Assembly (NCBI RefSeq): GCF_009758015.1
Contig: NZ_WSEL01000003.1
Coordinates: forward strand, 1,922,001-1,986,000
Length of the DNA: 64,000 nt
DNA from: Ramlibacter pinisoli
Lineage (GTDB): Bacteria; Pseudomonadota; Gammaproteobacteria; Burkholderiales; Burkholderiaceae_C
Direction of reading: 5' to 3'
This document shows positions 40,998-49,108 of the stretch, piece after piece (within the stretch, counting starts at the first letter, position 1; each line of letters opens with the position of its first letter). Both the position numbers and the translations under genes were made by a program. The notes below the pieces were generated by a model. It did no database searches. It saw nothing but the letters and a program-made list of their open reading frames with translations, and had not been told where the DNA came from.

Positions 40998-42620
40998 TCA
41001 CTTCCCTGCGCCGCTCTGCAGGCTCTCCATCACCTGGTCCAGGTTCATGCTGCCGGTGCGCTGGCTGGGCGGATAGTCCTTGAACGACTGGATGAACTGG
41101 CCGGCGATCGCCTGCGCCGGCACCAGCGTCCACAGCTTGTCGGCCTGGAAGCGACGGTAGGAGTCCGATTCGAACGGGGTGCGCTCGAACGGGTCCTGCC
41201 GCAGGTTCACCACCAGGGGAACATTGGCACTCTTGCGGCTGCCGGAAAAGAGATGGCCTTCGATCCAGGAGAAGGTGATCTTCCAGTCGTCGTAGCGGAT
41301 GGCATTGAGGTTGGCGTTGTCGTCGAAGAAGAAGAACTCCCGGCGCGGCGCCTTCGCTTCACCCTTGAAGAAGGGCATGAAGTCGTAGCCGTCCAGATGG
41401 GTCTTGTAGGTCCTGTCGCCCGCGCGCATGCCCCCCAGCAGCTTCTTCTTGACGTCGGCATCGCCGGCGGCGGCCATGAACGTGGGCAGCCAGTCCTCGT
41501 GGGACATCACGGCTTTGACGACGCTGGCGGGCTTGACCACGCCAGGCCAGCGCACGACAGCGGGGGCGCGGAAGCCCCCTTCCCAGGTCGTCCCCTTCTC
41601 ACCTTTGAACGGCATCATGCCGCCGTCCGGCCAGGTGAAGATCTCCGCCCCGTTGTCGCTGCTGAAGACGACGATGGTGTTGTCGGCGATCCCGAGCTGG
41701 TCCAGCTTGTCGAGCAACTGGCCGACCACGTGGTCGAGCTCCTGCATGCCGTCGGCGTACAAGCCATAGCCGCTCTTGTTCTCCCACTTTGGAGACAGGC
41801 GAGTCCAGACATGCATCCGGGTCGAGTTGTGCCACAGGAAGAACGGCTTGCCGGCCTTGACCGATCGGTCCATGAAGTCGACCGAACGGGCCAGGAGGTC
41901 GTCCTCCACCGTTTCCATCCGCTTCCTGGTCAGCGGGCCGGTGTCCTTGCAGGCCTGCTTGCCCGGCGCCCCGAAGCGCGGGTCGTCGCCGGGTTGGGCC
42001 GTCGGCGTGGCCCTGCAATCGAGCACGCCGCGCGGGCCGAAGCGTGCATGGAACTCGGGGTTCTTGGGATAGTCCGGGTCCTCGGGCTCCTCCTCCGAAT
42101 TCAGGTGATAGAGGTTGCCGTAGAACTCGTCGAAGCCATGGAGGGTCGGCAGGTATTCATTGCGGTCGCCCAGGTGGTTCTTGCCGATCTGGGCCGTCGC
42201 ATAGCCCATGGGCTTGAGCAGGTCGGCGATCGTCGGATCCTTGTCCTGCAGACCCTGCCTGGCGCCGGGCAGGCCCACCTTCAGCAGGCCGGTTCGCAGG
42301 GGCGACTGGCCGGTGATGAACGCAGCGCGACCAGCGGTGCAGGAATTCTGCGAGTAGTAATCGGTGAAGATGGCCCCGTCCCTGGCCAGCCGGTCGATGT
42401 TGGGGGTCGACCCGCCCATCATCCCGCGGTGGTAGGCGCTGATGTTCCAGAGCCCGACGTCATCGCCGAAGATGACGACGATGTTGGGCTTCTTGCCCTG
42501 CGTGTTCTGCGCCAGTGCGGCCGGCGCGCACAGTGCCGCCAGGCCGATGCAGGTCGCGGTGAAGGCCGTCGAGGCGGCACGCACGATCGCATTCCTGGCT
42601 CTGTTTTTCCAGCGCGCCAT
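40998..42620 (-). CDS. periplasmic arylsulfatase-type hydrolase
   Basis: A 540-residue secreted type-I sulfatase. Signal peptide about 1-37 (cut at ALAQ). The metal site is IVVIFGDDVG. The formylglycine motif is C-T-A-G-R (NSCTAGRAAFITG), which needs FGE-type oxidation. Other family residues are QIGKNHLGD, FFLWHNSTRMH and FSSDNGAE. Substrate unknown. It converges on the orphan response regulator and has its own short leader. Confidence 0.92.
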   Translation of the reverse strand: MARWKNRARNAIVRAASTAFTATCIGLAALCAPAALAQNTQGKKPNIVVIFGDDVGLWNISAYHRGMMGGSTPNIDRLARDGAIFTDYYSQNSCTAGRAAFITGQSPLRTGLLKVGLPGARQGLQDKDPTIADLLKPMGYATAQIGKNHLGDRNEYLPTLHGFDEFYGNLYHLNSEEEPEDPDYPKNPEFHARFGPRGVLDCRATPTAQPGDDPRFGAPGKQACKDTGPLTRKRMETVEDDLLARSVDFMDRSVKAGKPFFLWHNSTRMHVWTRLSPKWENKSGYGLYADGMQELDHVVGQLLDKLDQLGIADNTIVVFSSDNGAEIFTWPDGGMMPFKGEKGTTWEGGFRAPAVVRWPGVVKPASVVKAVMSHEDWLPTFMAAAGDADVKKKLLGGMRAGDRTYKTHLDGYDFMPFFKGEAKAPRREFFFFDDNANLNAIRYDDWKITFSWIEGHLFSGSRKSANVPLVVNLRQDPFERTPFESDSYRRFQADKLWTLVPAQAIAGQFIQSFKDYPPSQRTGSMNLDQVMESLQSGAGK

Positions 42621-42835
42621 GGAGTTCTCCAGTTTGTGGGCGCTCGATCATGGCGGTGCTGATCAAGAGGGCGGAAGTGGACCAAGGGACAGGTGGACGA
42701 AGGTCTTACGGCCCTGCGCATCGGCGCGCGGTGGTGTCCAAGGTTGGACAGAGGCAGCGACAGCCCTGTCAGCCCGACAATGACCGATCTCCCGGGAAGG
42801 CCACGACCCCAAAGGCCGCGCCCGTCCTCGATCCC

Positions 42836-42925
42836 TGGCGGAGGCTGTGAGATTCGAACTCACGGGCGCCTCACAGCGCCGACGGTTTTCAAGACCGTTG
42901 GGTTAAACCACTCCCCCAAGCCTCC
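42836..42925 (-). tRNA. tRNA-Ser (anticodon UGA)
   Basis: On the minus strand the sequence folds as a class II tRNA. Acceptor stem GGAGGCT pairs with AGCCTCC. The anticodon loop is in CGGTCTTGAAAACCG with TGA as anticodon. A long variable arm (GGCGCTGTGAGGCGCC region) and TTCGAATC T-loop follow. The 3' CCA is encoded (complement at 42836-42838). Confidence 0.95.
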
Positions 42926-43041
42926 GGGGTGACCGCGATTCTAGGTGCGTGGTGGTGCGGGCTTGCCTCTCACTCCAGCACGTCATCGCCGGCTCCGTCC
43001 TGGCGGTGCCCTGGCAGCGCCATCCGCCCGCGTGACGCCAT

Positions 43042-43225
43042 CGCCCGGGCCGTACCGGCCACGGGCTGGTGGTCACGCCTGTGGGCCGGACGGGCCCGCG
43101 ACGTCATCCGGGTCGAGATCCAGCGCGGTGGCGCCACGGTGCGCATCGAGTGGCCGCTGCAGGCGGCGCCGGACTGCTCGGCGTGGCTGCAGCAGGCCCT
43201 GCGGGACCTGCAGCCGGCGTCCTGA
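43042..43225 (+). pseudogene. IS66-family TnpA-like C-terminal remnant
   Basis: The stretch VIRVEIQRGGATVRIEWPLQ followed by AAPDCSAWLQQALRDL resembles the end of the small IS66 protein TnpA. No TnpB, transposase or intact start is nearby. It lies about 120 bp from the tRNA-Ser gene, a common insertion hotspot. I rely on remembered family patterns; the call is tentative. Confidence 0.4.
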
Positions 43226-43333
43226 GCGCGCACCGTCGGCACGCGCCCGGTCGGTCCGCCGCCCGGGCGCCGCCGCTTGTGTAGCCCGACCGTGGGACCG
43301 ACCTTATGGTTCGCTCGGGATTCGCGCAGCACC

Positions 43334-43362
43334 TTGGCTTTTGGAAAACAGGGTCCTAGAAT
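43334..43362 (+). promoter_or_regulatory. sigma-70 promoter of the oxygenase operon
   Basis: TTGGCT (43334-43339) and TAGAAT (43357-43362) are separated by exactly 17 bp. Transcription should begin near 43369, so the tandem operators that follow cover the first transcribed bases. Confidence 0.65.
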
Positions 43363-43369
43363 GGGCCAC

Positions 43370-43404
43370 GTTTCACGATAGAAACTGTGTTTCATACCTG
43401 AAAC
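43370..43404. promoter_or_regulatory. tandem GTTTC-N6-GAAAC operators (oxygenase operon)
   Basis: Two perfect 5+5 palindromes, GTTTCACGATAGAAAC (43370-43385) and GTTTCATACCTGAAAC (43389-43404), are 19 bp apart start to start. They sit 7 nt after the -10 box. The same layout, with weaker arms, precedes the leftward operon at 57962-57996. The IclR regulator of the leftward operon is the likely binder. Confidence 0.8.
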
Positions 43405-43462
43405 GGCACGCGGACCACCCCGGTGTCCCTCCGGGGCCCGCCACACGCAAGGAACAGTGCCC

Positions 43463-44428
43463 ATGAGCGTTCTCGGGATCGATGAAGTGACCTTCGGCGC
43501 CGCCGACCTGGCCACCTGCCGCAATTTCTTCCAGGATTGGGGCCTGGCGCTGCGCTCCGAAGCGGCCGACGAGCTGGTCTTCGAGTCGCTCAACGGCTGC
43601 CGCGTGGTCGTGGCCCATTCCGGCAAGCCCGGCCTGCCGGCCGGCCTGGAGCCCGACCCCACGCTGCGCGAGGTGGTCTGGGGCGTGGCGGACGAGGCCG
43701 CCCTGGCCGGCTACCGCCAGCGCCTGGCGTCGCAGCCCGGCTTCGTCGACAGCGGGTCCCGCATCGGCTGCACCGACCCCTCCGGGCTGGCCGTGCGGCT
43801 GCAGGTCACGCGCAAGCGCCCCCTGGACCTGGACTGCGCGGCCACCAACACCTGGAGCGCCCGCCAGCGCCTGGACAAGCCCAGCCCGCAATACGAGCGC
43901 GCCACGCCCATCGAGGTGGGCCACGTGGTGCTGTTCGTCACCGACCTGCAGGCGGCCACCGAGTTCTACGAGCGCCAGCTCGGCTTCGTGATGTCCGACC
44001 GCTACCCCGAGCGCGGCAGCTTCCTGCGCTGCACGCCCGAGGGCGGCCACCACGACCTGTTCCTGCTGCAGCCGCCGCAGCCGCGCAAGGGCCTGAACCA
44101 CGTGGCCTTCGCGGTGCGCGACGTGCACGAGGTGTTCGGCGGCGGCATGCACATGTCGCGCTGCGGCTGGGACACCGAACTGGGCCCCGGCCGGCACCCG
44201 ATCTCCTCGGCCATCTTCTGGTACTTCACCAGCCCCGCCGGCGGCCTGGTGGAGTACTACACCGACGAGGACGAACTCACCGCGGCCTGGCAGCCGCGCG
44301 ACTTCACGCCCGGCCCGACGGTGTTCGCCGAATGGGCCATCAAGGGCGGCATCGACGGCAACACCCGCCGCCAGGTGAACGCCGAGGCGCCCAGCGGGCG
44401 TTTCATGACCGACCGCCCCAAGTCCTGA
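43463..44428 (+). CDS. extradiol-dioxygenase-like VOC protein
   Basis: A 321-residue two-domain vicinal-oxygen-chelate protein of the BphC type. In the second domain the metal ligands His154 (VGHVVLFV), His213 (LNHVAFAV) and Glu264 (GGLVEYYTDED) are intact, and HHDLFLLQ is typical. The first domain lacks such residues, as usual. It probably cleaves a catechol-like ring meta to the hydroxyls. ATG 43463 has AAGGAA upstream. First gene of the rightward operon. Confidence 0.88.
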   Translation: MSVLGIDEVTFGAADLATCRNFFQDWGLALRSEAADELVFESLNGCRVVVAHSGKPGLPAGLEPDPTLREVVWGVADEAALAGYRQRLASQPGFVDSGSRIGCTDPSGLAVRLQVTRKRPLDLDCAATNTWSARQRLDKPSPQYERATPIEVGHVVLFVTDLQAATEFYERQLGFVMSDRYPERGSFLRCTPEGGHHDLFLLQPPQPRKGLNHVAFAVRDVHEVFGGGMHMSRCGWDTELGPGRHPISSAIFWYFTSPAGGLVEYYTDEDELTAAWQPRDFTPGPTVFAEWAIKGGIDGNTRRQVNAEAPSGRFMTDRPKS

Positions 44429-44459
44429 CCCCACGACCCGCCCCGCACTGGAGACCGGC

Positions 44460-44684
44460 ATGCGCACCCCCGATCTGTACAACGAGACCCACCAGACCCG
44501 CACCACGCCGCCGACGGCCTACGAGAACCTGCTGGGCGACGCGATCGAGCGCGCCTTCAGCCAGGGCATCCACGACCTCGAGGGCCTGGTCGCCTACCTC
44601 AACCGTTCGGGCCCGTCGGGCCCCAATGGCGAGCCCTGGAGCCCGGCCGTCTACGAAGCCGAGATGGCCCGCCTGGGCGCCTGA
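44460..44684 (+). CDS. small recombinase-like helix-turn-helix protein
   Basis: A 74-residue protein with LEGLVAYLNRSGPSGPNGEP and PWSPAVYEAEMARLGA. This pattern mimics the DNA-recognition segment of serine recombinases (LNxxGxxTxxGxxWTxxxV) but nothing else of a recombinase is present. Similar small proteins are annotated in aromatic oxygenase operons. It may be a subunit or assembly factor for the Rieske enzyme rather than a DNA binder; the role is unknown. Confidence 0.75.
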   Translation: MRTPDLYNETHQTRTTPPTAYENLLGDAIERAFSQGIHDLEGLVAYLNRSGPSGPNGEPWSPAVYEAEMARLGA

Positions 44685-44705
44685 CGCCGCACACCGGAGA
44701 ACCCC

Positions 44706-45746
44706 ATGCAGACCACCAACGTGATGTTCCAGCAGGATCCCGCCGACCACGTCCTCGAGGTCGGCCTCAAGGACCTGTGGTACCCCGTGTGCCCGTCCAG
44801 CTTCGTGAAGGACGCGCCCATCTCGCTGCGCCGCCTGGGCTACAAGATCGTGCTCTGGCGCGACCCCGGCACCGGCCGCGTCAACGCGCTGGAGGACCAC
44901 TGCCCGCACCGCGGCGCCCCGCTGTCACTGGGCATGGTGCTGGGCGACCGCCTGGCCTGCCCCTACCACGGCGTCGAGGTGCGCCAGGACGGCGTCGTGA
45001 CCCGCGTGCCCGGCAGCCCCGGCTGCAAGCTCGAAGGCTCCAAGGCCGCGCGCCGCTTCCACGTGCAGGAAGGCGCCGGCGCGGTGTTCGTCTACAACGC
45101 CACCGACCCGCACCTGGAGGCCGCGCCGCCGCTGCGCCTGCCCGAGCAGCTGACCTCGCCCGAGTGGTCGTCCTTCCTCTGCTACACCGAGTGGGGCTGC
45201 GACTACCGCTACGTGGTCGACAACGTCATCGACCCGATGCACGGCGCCTTCCTGCACAAGCAGTCGCACTCGATGGCCGAGGGCGACATCAGCGCCGAGT
45301 TCCAGCTGCGCGACACGCCCACCGGCTTCGTGTTCGAGAAGAAGGGCCAGCGCGACGTCAACTTCGACTGGACCGAGTGGATGGACACCGGCATCCACGT
45401 GATGCGGCTGGAAATCCCGTACCCCAAGACCGGCGGCCCGGGGGGCAACTTCTCCATCATCGGCAGCTACACGCCGATCACCAACCGCACCTCGGGCGTC
45501 TTCCACTGGCGCTGCCGCCGCGTCACCGGCTGGCAGCGCGACACCTGGCGATTCCTGTACCGCAACCGGCTGGAGCAGCGCCACTGGGACGTGCTGGAGC
45601 AGGACCGGGTGGCGATCGAGAACATGGAGCCCGACGCCAACAGGCGCGAGCACCTATACCAGCACGACATGGGCATCGTGCGCCTGCGCCGCCACCTGAA
45701 GAACCTGGCCAAGCAGCAGGTCGAGAAGGCCGGCGCGCCCGCCTGA
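44706..45746 (+). CDS. Rieske non-heme iron oxygenase, oxygenase component
   Basis: A 346-residue VanA-like oxygenase. Rieske [2Fe-2S] ligands are Cys66, His68, Cys85 and His88 (CPHRG, x16 spacing, CPYHG). Mononuclear iron ligands are His179 and His184 in DNVIDPMHGAFLHKQ, with bridging Asp176. It would demethylate or hydroxylate an aromatic acid. The reductase gene follows by 25 bp. Confidence 0.93.
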   Translation: MQTTNVMFQQDPADHVLEVGLKDLWYPVCPSSFVKDAPISLRRLGYKIVLWRDPGTGRVNALEDHCPHRGAPLSLGMVLGDRLACPYHGVEVRQDGVVTRVPGSPGCKLEGSKAARRFHVQEGAGAVFVYNATDPHLEAAPPLRLPEQLTSPEWSSFLCYTEWGCDYRYVVDNVIDPMHGAFLHKQSHSMAEGDISAEFQLRDTPTGFVFEKKGQRDVNFDWTEWMDTGIHVMRLEIPYPKTGGPGGNFSIIGSYTPITNRTSGVFHWRCRRVTGWQRDTWRFLYRNRLEQRHWDVLEQDRVAIENMEPDANRREHLYQHDMGIVRLRRHLKNLAKQQVEKAGAPA

Positions 45747-45771
45747 GGCCGCACCCGACGACGGACAGACC

Positions 45772-46731
45772 ATGGCCGAGACCCTCGACGCGCGCGTGCG
45801 CACCCTGCGGCTGGAAGCCGACGACATCGTCAGCGTCGAACTGCTGCCGCTGCCTGGACAGCACCTCCCGCCCTTCGACGCCGGCGCCCATGTCGACGTG
45901 CACCTGCCCAGCGGCCTGGTGCGCAGCTACTCGCTGCTGAACGACCCGGGCGAGCCCGACCGCTACCTGCTGGGCATCCTGAAGGACCGCGGCAGCCGCG
46001 GCGGCTCGCGCTGGGTGCACGAGCAGCTGCGCGTGGGCCAGGTGCTGCGCATCGGGGCGCCGCGCAACAACTTCAGCCTGCACGAGGACGCGGCCCACAC
46101 GGTGCTGGTGGCCGGCGGCATCGGCGTGACGCCCATCCTGGCGATGGCGCGGCGCCTGCAGCGGCTGGGCCGCTCGTTCGAGGTGATCTTCCTGGCGCGC
46201 TCGCGCACGCAGGCGGCCTTCGTCGACGAGCTGGCCGCCCTGTGCAGCACCGTGCACTGGCACTTCGATGTCGAGAAGGGCGGCCCGCCGGACCTGCGCG
46301 CGCTGCTGGCGGCGCGCCCGGCCGGTGTCGACACCCACTACTACGCCTGCGGGCCGGCGCCGATGCTGGACGCCTTCGAGAAGAGCTGTGCCGAACTGGG
46401 CTACGCCAACGCCCACATCGAGCGCTTCGCCGCGCTGGAGGTCGAGGCCGCGAGCGACGCCAGGACGACCTTCCAGCTCGAACTGCGCCGCTCGGGCAAG
46501 ACCATCCAGGTCATGCCCGACAACACGCTGCTGCACGCCATCCGCGCCTGCGGCGTGGAGCCCACCACCAGCTGCGAGGAAGGCATCTGCGGCTCCTGCG
46601 AGACGACGGTGCTCGAGGGCCTGCCCGACCACCGCGACAGCGTGCTCACCGAAGCCGAGCGCGCGCGCAACAAGACCATGATGGTCTGCGTGGGCGGCTG
46701 CCGCAGCGAGCGCCTCGTGCTGGACCTCTGA
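45772..46731 (+). CDS. VanB-type oxygenase reductase (FMN, NADH, 2Fe-2S)
   Basis: A 319-residue phthalate-dioxygenase-reductase-like protein. It has an FMN domain (VRSYSLLNDPG), an NAD domain (VAGGIGVTPILAMARRL; YYACGPAPML) and a C-terminal plant-type ferredoxin with Cys in CEEGICGSCETTV and a later CVGGC. It passes electrons from NADH to the Rieske enzyme. Three domains in one chain mean no separate ferredoxin is needed. Confidence 0.94.
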   Translation: MAETLDARVRTLRLEADDIVSVELLPLPGQHLPPFDAGAHVDVHLPSGLVRSYSLLNDPGEPDRYLLGILKDRGSRGGSRWVHEQLRVGQVLRIGAPRNNFSLHEDAAHTVLVAGGIGVTPILAMARRLQRLGRSFEVIFLARSRTQAAFVDELAALCSTVHWHFDVEKGGPPDLRALLAARPAGVDTHYYACGPAPMLDAFEKSCAELGYANAHIERFAALEVEAASDARTTFQLELRRSGKTIQVMPDNTLLHAIRACGVEPTTSCEEGICGSCETTVLEGLPDHRDSVLTEAERARNKTMMVCVGGCRSERLVLDL

Positions 46732-46786
46732 GCCCGGTTCTTGCTCTCGTCATCTCCTTCTTGTCCACCGTTTCCAGGAATCTCCG

Positions 46787-47776
46787 ATGAGCCTCCGACG
46801 TCGTCATTTCCTCCAGGCTGCCGGCCTGGCGCTCGTGCCGCTGGCCGCCACCACCTCCGCGCTCGCGCAGGCACCGTGGCCCGCCCGGCAGGTCACCATC
46901 GTCGTGTCGTACCCGGCCGGCGGCGACACCGACCTGGTGGCGCGCGCCATCGCCGAGAAGCTGTCGCCCCGCCTGAAGGTGCCGGTGCTGGTGGACAACC
47001 GCCCGGGCGCGGCCGGCACCGTGGGCAACACCTACGTGAGCAAGGCGCCGGCCGACGGCTACACGCTGCTGCTGACGCCCAAGACATTCACCACCGCGCA
47101 GATGGTGCTGAAGCTGCCGCCGGGCGCCGGCTACGACGTGCTGAACGGCTTCGATCCCATCGTCACCGCCGCCTACCAACCGCTGATCCTGGTGGCCAAC
47201 CCGCAGGCCGGCTACAAGACCGTGCCCGAGATGGTGGCGGCCGCCAAGGGCGGCAAGAACGTCACCTATGCCAGCCCGGGCAGCGGCTCGCCGATGCACA
47301 TCGTGGGCGAGTGGCTGAACCGCGAAGCCGGCGTGAAGATGCAGCACGTGCCGTACAAGGGCATCGCGCCCTCGGTCACCGACGTCGTCGCCGGCCACGT
47401 CAACACGGCCTGGCTCACCCCCGGCGTGGTGTCGCAATACGTGCAGGACAAGCGCCTGGTGCCGCTGGCCATCGCCGACGCCAAGCGCTCGCCGCTGGTG
47501 CCCACCGTGCCGACCCTGGTCGAAGCCGGCTACAAGGACATCGTCAACACCTCCTGGATGGGCCTGTTCGCGCCCAAGGGCACGCCGCCCCAGGTGCTCG
47601 CGACGCTGAACAGCCACGTCAACGAGATCCTGAAGATGCCCGACGTCGCCGAGAAGATCATCGCCGTCGGCTCCACCCCGGGCGGCGGCACGCCGGAACT
47701 GCTGGGCAAGCTGAACGCGGATGAATTCAAGGTCATGGGGAAGGTGATCAAGGATCTGGCGATCACGGCGGATTGA
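46787..47776 (+). CDS. Bug-family tripartite tricarboxylate receptor protein (3)
   Basis: A 329-residue periplasmic receptor. Signal peptide MSLRRRHFLQAAGLALVPLA...ALAQ, then WPARQVTIVVSYPAGGDTDL and ADGYTLLLTP. It ends the rightward operon, 55 bp after the reductase gene. It likely captures the aromatic substrate of the operon. Confidence 0.93.
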   Translation: MSLRRRHFLQAAGLALVPLAATTSALAQAPWPARQVTIVVSYPAGGDTDLVARAIAEKLSPRLKVPVLVDNRPGAAGTVGNTYVSKAPADGYTLLLTPKTFTTAQMVLKLPPGAGYDVLNGFDPIVTAAYQPLILVANPQAGYKTVPEMVAAAKGGKNVTYASPGSGSPMHIVGEWLNREAGVKMQHVPYKGIAPSVTDVVAGHVNTAWLTPGVVSQYVQDKRLVPLAIADAKRSPLVPTVPTLVEAGYKDIVNTSWMGLFAPKGTPPQVLATLNSHVNEILKMPDVAEKIIAVGSTPGGGTPELLGKLNADEFKVMGKVIKDLAITAD

Positions 47777-47794
47777 GTCCGCCACGGCGGACTC
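47775..47794 (+). terminator. hairpin after the oxygenase operon
   Basis: GAGTCCGCC and GGCGGACTC form a perfect inverted repeat two bases apart that begins at the stop codon of the receptor gene. It would fold as an 8-bp stem with a 4-nt loop. No U-run follows. Confidence 0.45.
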
Positions 47795-47830
47795 GGTCCG
47801 CCGGCATACGCGCCGGCCCATCTCAAGCGG

Positions 47831-47910
47831 AGCTCCCTCACCCAAGGCCTTCCCGAGCAGGGAACCCTCTCTCCCCAACCCTCTCCCCCGAGGGGGAGAG
47901 GGAGCGGAGC
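47831..47910. repeat. intergenic repeat B, inverted copy
   Basis: This 80-bp block is an inverted match to repeat B at 48227-48308 (AGCTCCCTCACCCAAGGC...; CCTCTCCCCCGAGGGGGAGA). With the direct copy it frames repeat A units, so the 537-bp gap between the two convergent operons (47777-48313) is one nested inverted structure with no gene. Confidence 0.75.
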
Positions 47911-47980
47911 TTCATGGCGTGAAGGCCGCGGCGCGTGAATCGGGCGTGCTTGCGGCCGAGGCTGTCAATGGCAGGGCCTC

Positions 47981-48049
47981 GTCATCGCGAGGTTGACCGG
48001 CAGCCCAACGCGTCGTCATCGCAAGGCTGACCCACAGTCCAACGCGGTC
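47981..48049. repeat. tandem degenerate half-units of repeat A
   Basis: Two successive units of 34 and 35 bp (GTCATCGCGAGGTTGACCGG... and GTCATCGCAAGGCTGACCCA..., each ending CAACGCG-like) precede the complete repeat A. They look like decayed left arms, which suggests local duplication. Confidence 0.6.
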
Positions 48050-48143
48050 GTCATTGCGGGCTTGACCCGCAATCCATCTCCTGTTGCCCGATCGCGCCCC
48101 ATCCGCGTTCCGGCGATGGATGCCGGGTCAAGCCCGGCATGAC
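48050..48143. repeat. palindromic intergenic repeat A, copy 3
   Basis: A 94-bp inverted repeat starting GTCATTGCGGGCTTGACCCG and ending GGGTCAAGCCCGGCATGAC. The first 30 nt are the same as in copy 2. Confidence 0.8.
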
Positions 48144-48166
48144 GGACCTTGTCATCCCCTCGCAAC

Positions 48167-48308
48167 GCAGGCCGACCGGCGCGGCTCCGAATGCGTGCGC
48201 GGCCACGGCACCTTCAAGCTCCGCCCCTCTCCCCCTCGGGGGAGAGGGTTGGGGTGAGGGGGTTCCCTGCTCGGGAAAGCCTTGGGTGAGGGGGTTCCCT
48301 GCCTGGGG
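48167..48308. repeat. intergenic repeat B, copy 2
   Basis: A block of about 140 bp starting GCAGGCCGACCGGCGCGGC, with CGGCCACGGCACCTTCAAGC and two GGTGAGGGGGTTCCCTGC elements, matching 5255-5404. It ends just before the stop codon of the SDR gene at 48314. Confidence 0.75.
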
Positions 48309-48313
48309 AGAAG

Positions 48314-49093
48314 TTAGAAAACCCCGGGGTACGACCCCCCATCCAGCAAGATGTTCTGCCCGTTGATGTACCCGGCATGCACGCTGCACAGGAACGCGCA
48401 GGCCTTGCCCAGTTCCGCCGGGTCGCCGAAGCGGTGGGCGGGGTGCTTGGCGAGGCGGCGTGCGCGCACCTCCTCGACCGTCAGCCCCTCGCGTCGCCCC
48501 TGGGCGGCGAAGTTGCCGGCCAGGCGCGCGGTGTCGAAGGTGCCCGGCAGCAGGTTGTTGATGGTGACGCCGCGGCCCACGGTGCTGCGCGCCAGGCCGG
48601 CCACGAAGCCGGTCAGGCCGGCGCGGGCGCCGTTGGACAGGCCCAGGATCTCCAGCGGCGACTTCACGGCGCTGGAGGTGAGGTTGACGATGCGGCCGAA
48701 GCCGCGCTCCATCATGCCGTCCACCGTGCCGCGGATCAGCTCGATGGGGGCCAGCATGTTGGCGTCCACGGCGGCGATCCAGTCGTCGCGCGTCCACTGG
48801 CGGAAGTCGCCCGGCGGCGGCCCGGCGGCATTGGTGACCAGGATGTCGAACGCCGGATGCTGCTCGAGGATGCGCGCGCGCCCCTGCGGCGTGGTGACGT
48901 CCGCTGCCACCCAGTCGACCGCGCCGGGGCCCAGTGCGGAAAGCGCGGCGGCGGCCGCGCGCAGCGGCGCCTCGGTGCGCGCCACCACGACCACGTGCAC
49001 GCCCTCCTCCACCAGCGCCTGCGCGCAGGCATGGCCCAGTCCGGCGCTGGCGCCGCACACCAGCGCCTTGCGTCCCGCGATCCCCAGATCCAT
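48314..49093 (-). CDS. SDR-family protein lacking catalytic Tyr and Lys
   Basis: A 259-residue short-chain dehydrogenase-like protein. The cofactor motif CGASAGLGHA and NNAG-equivalent TNAAGPP are present, and Ser140/141 are in place. The YxxxK motif is replaced by LSNGA (Leu152, Ala156; GLSNGARAGLTGFVAGLAR). It may use a different acid/base or act as a non-redox enzyme. It is the last gene of the leftward operon, 15 bp after the RidA-like gene. Confidence 0.88.
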   Translation of the reverse strand: MDLGIAGRKALVCGASAGLGHACAQALVEEGVHVVVVARTEAPLRAAAAALSALGPGAVDWVAADVTTPQGRARILEQHPAFDILVTNAAGPPPGDFRQWTRDDWIAAVDANMLAPIELIRGTVDGMMERGFGRIVNLTSSAVKSPLEILGLSNGARAGLTGFVAGLARSTVGRGVTINNLLPGTFDTARLAGNFAAQGRREGLTVEEVRARRLAKHPAHRFGDPAELGKACAFLCSVHAGYINGQNILLDGGSYPGVF

Positions 49094-49108
49094 GGCTCGT
49101 CCTCCGGT

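Noticed and set aside
40980..41010. CGCAGGG...CCCTGCG inverted repeat as a terminator of the orphan regulator
   Set aside because: The loop is 17 nt, there is no U-run, and the right arm lies in the sulfatase coding end; too weak to call.
42945..43466. 173-codon plus-strand frame after tRNA-Ser
   Set aside because: Arg/Pro/Ala-rich composition, no ribosome site, and it runs through the promoter and operators of the oxygenase operon.
47831..48308. Repeat cluster considered as a CRISPR array
   Set aside because: The repeats are palindromic blocks of unequal length and orientation without regular spacers; no cas gene is near.
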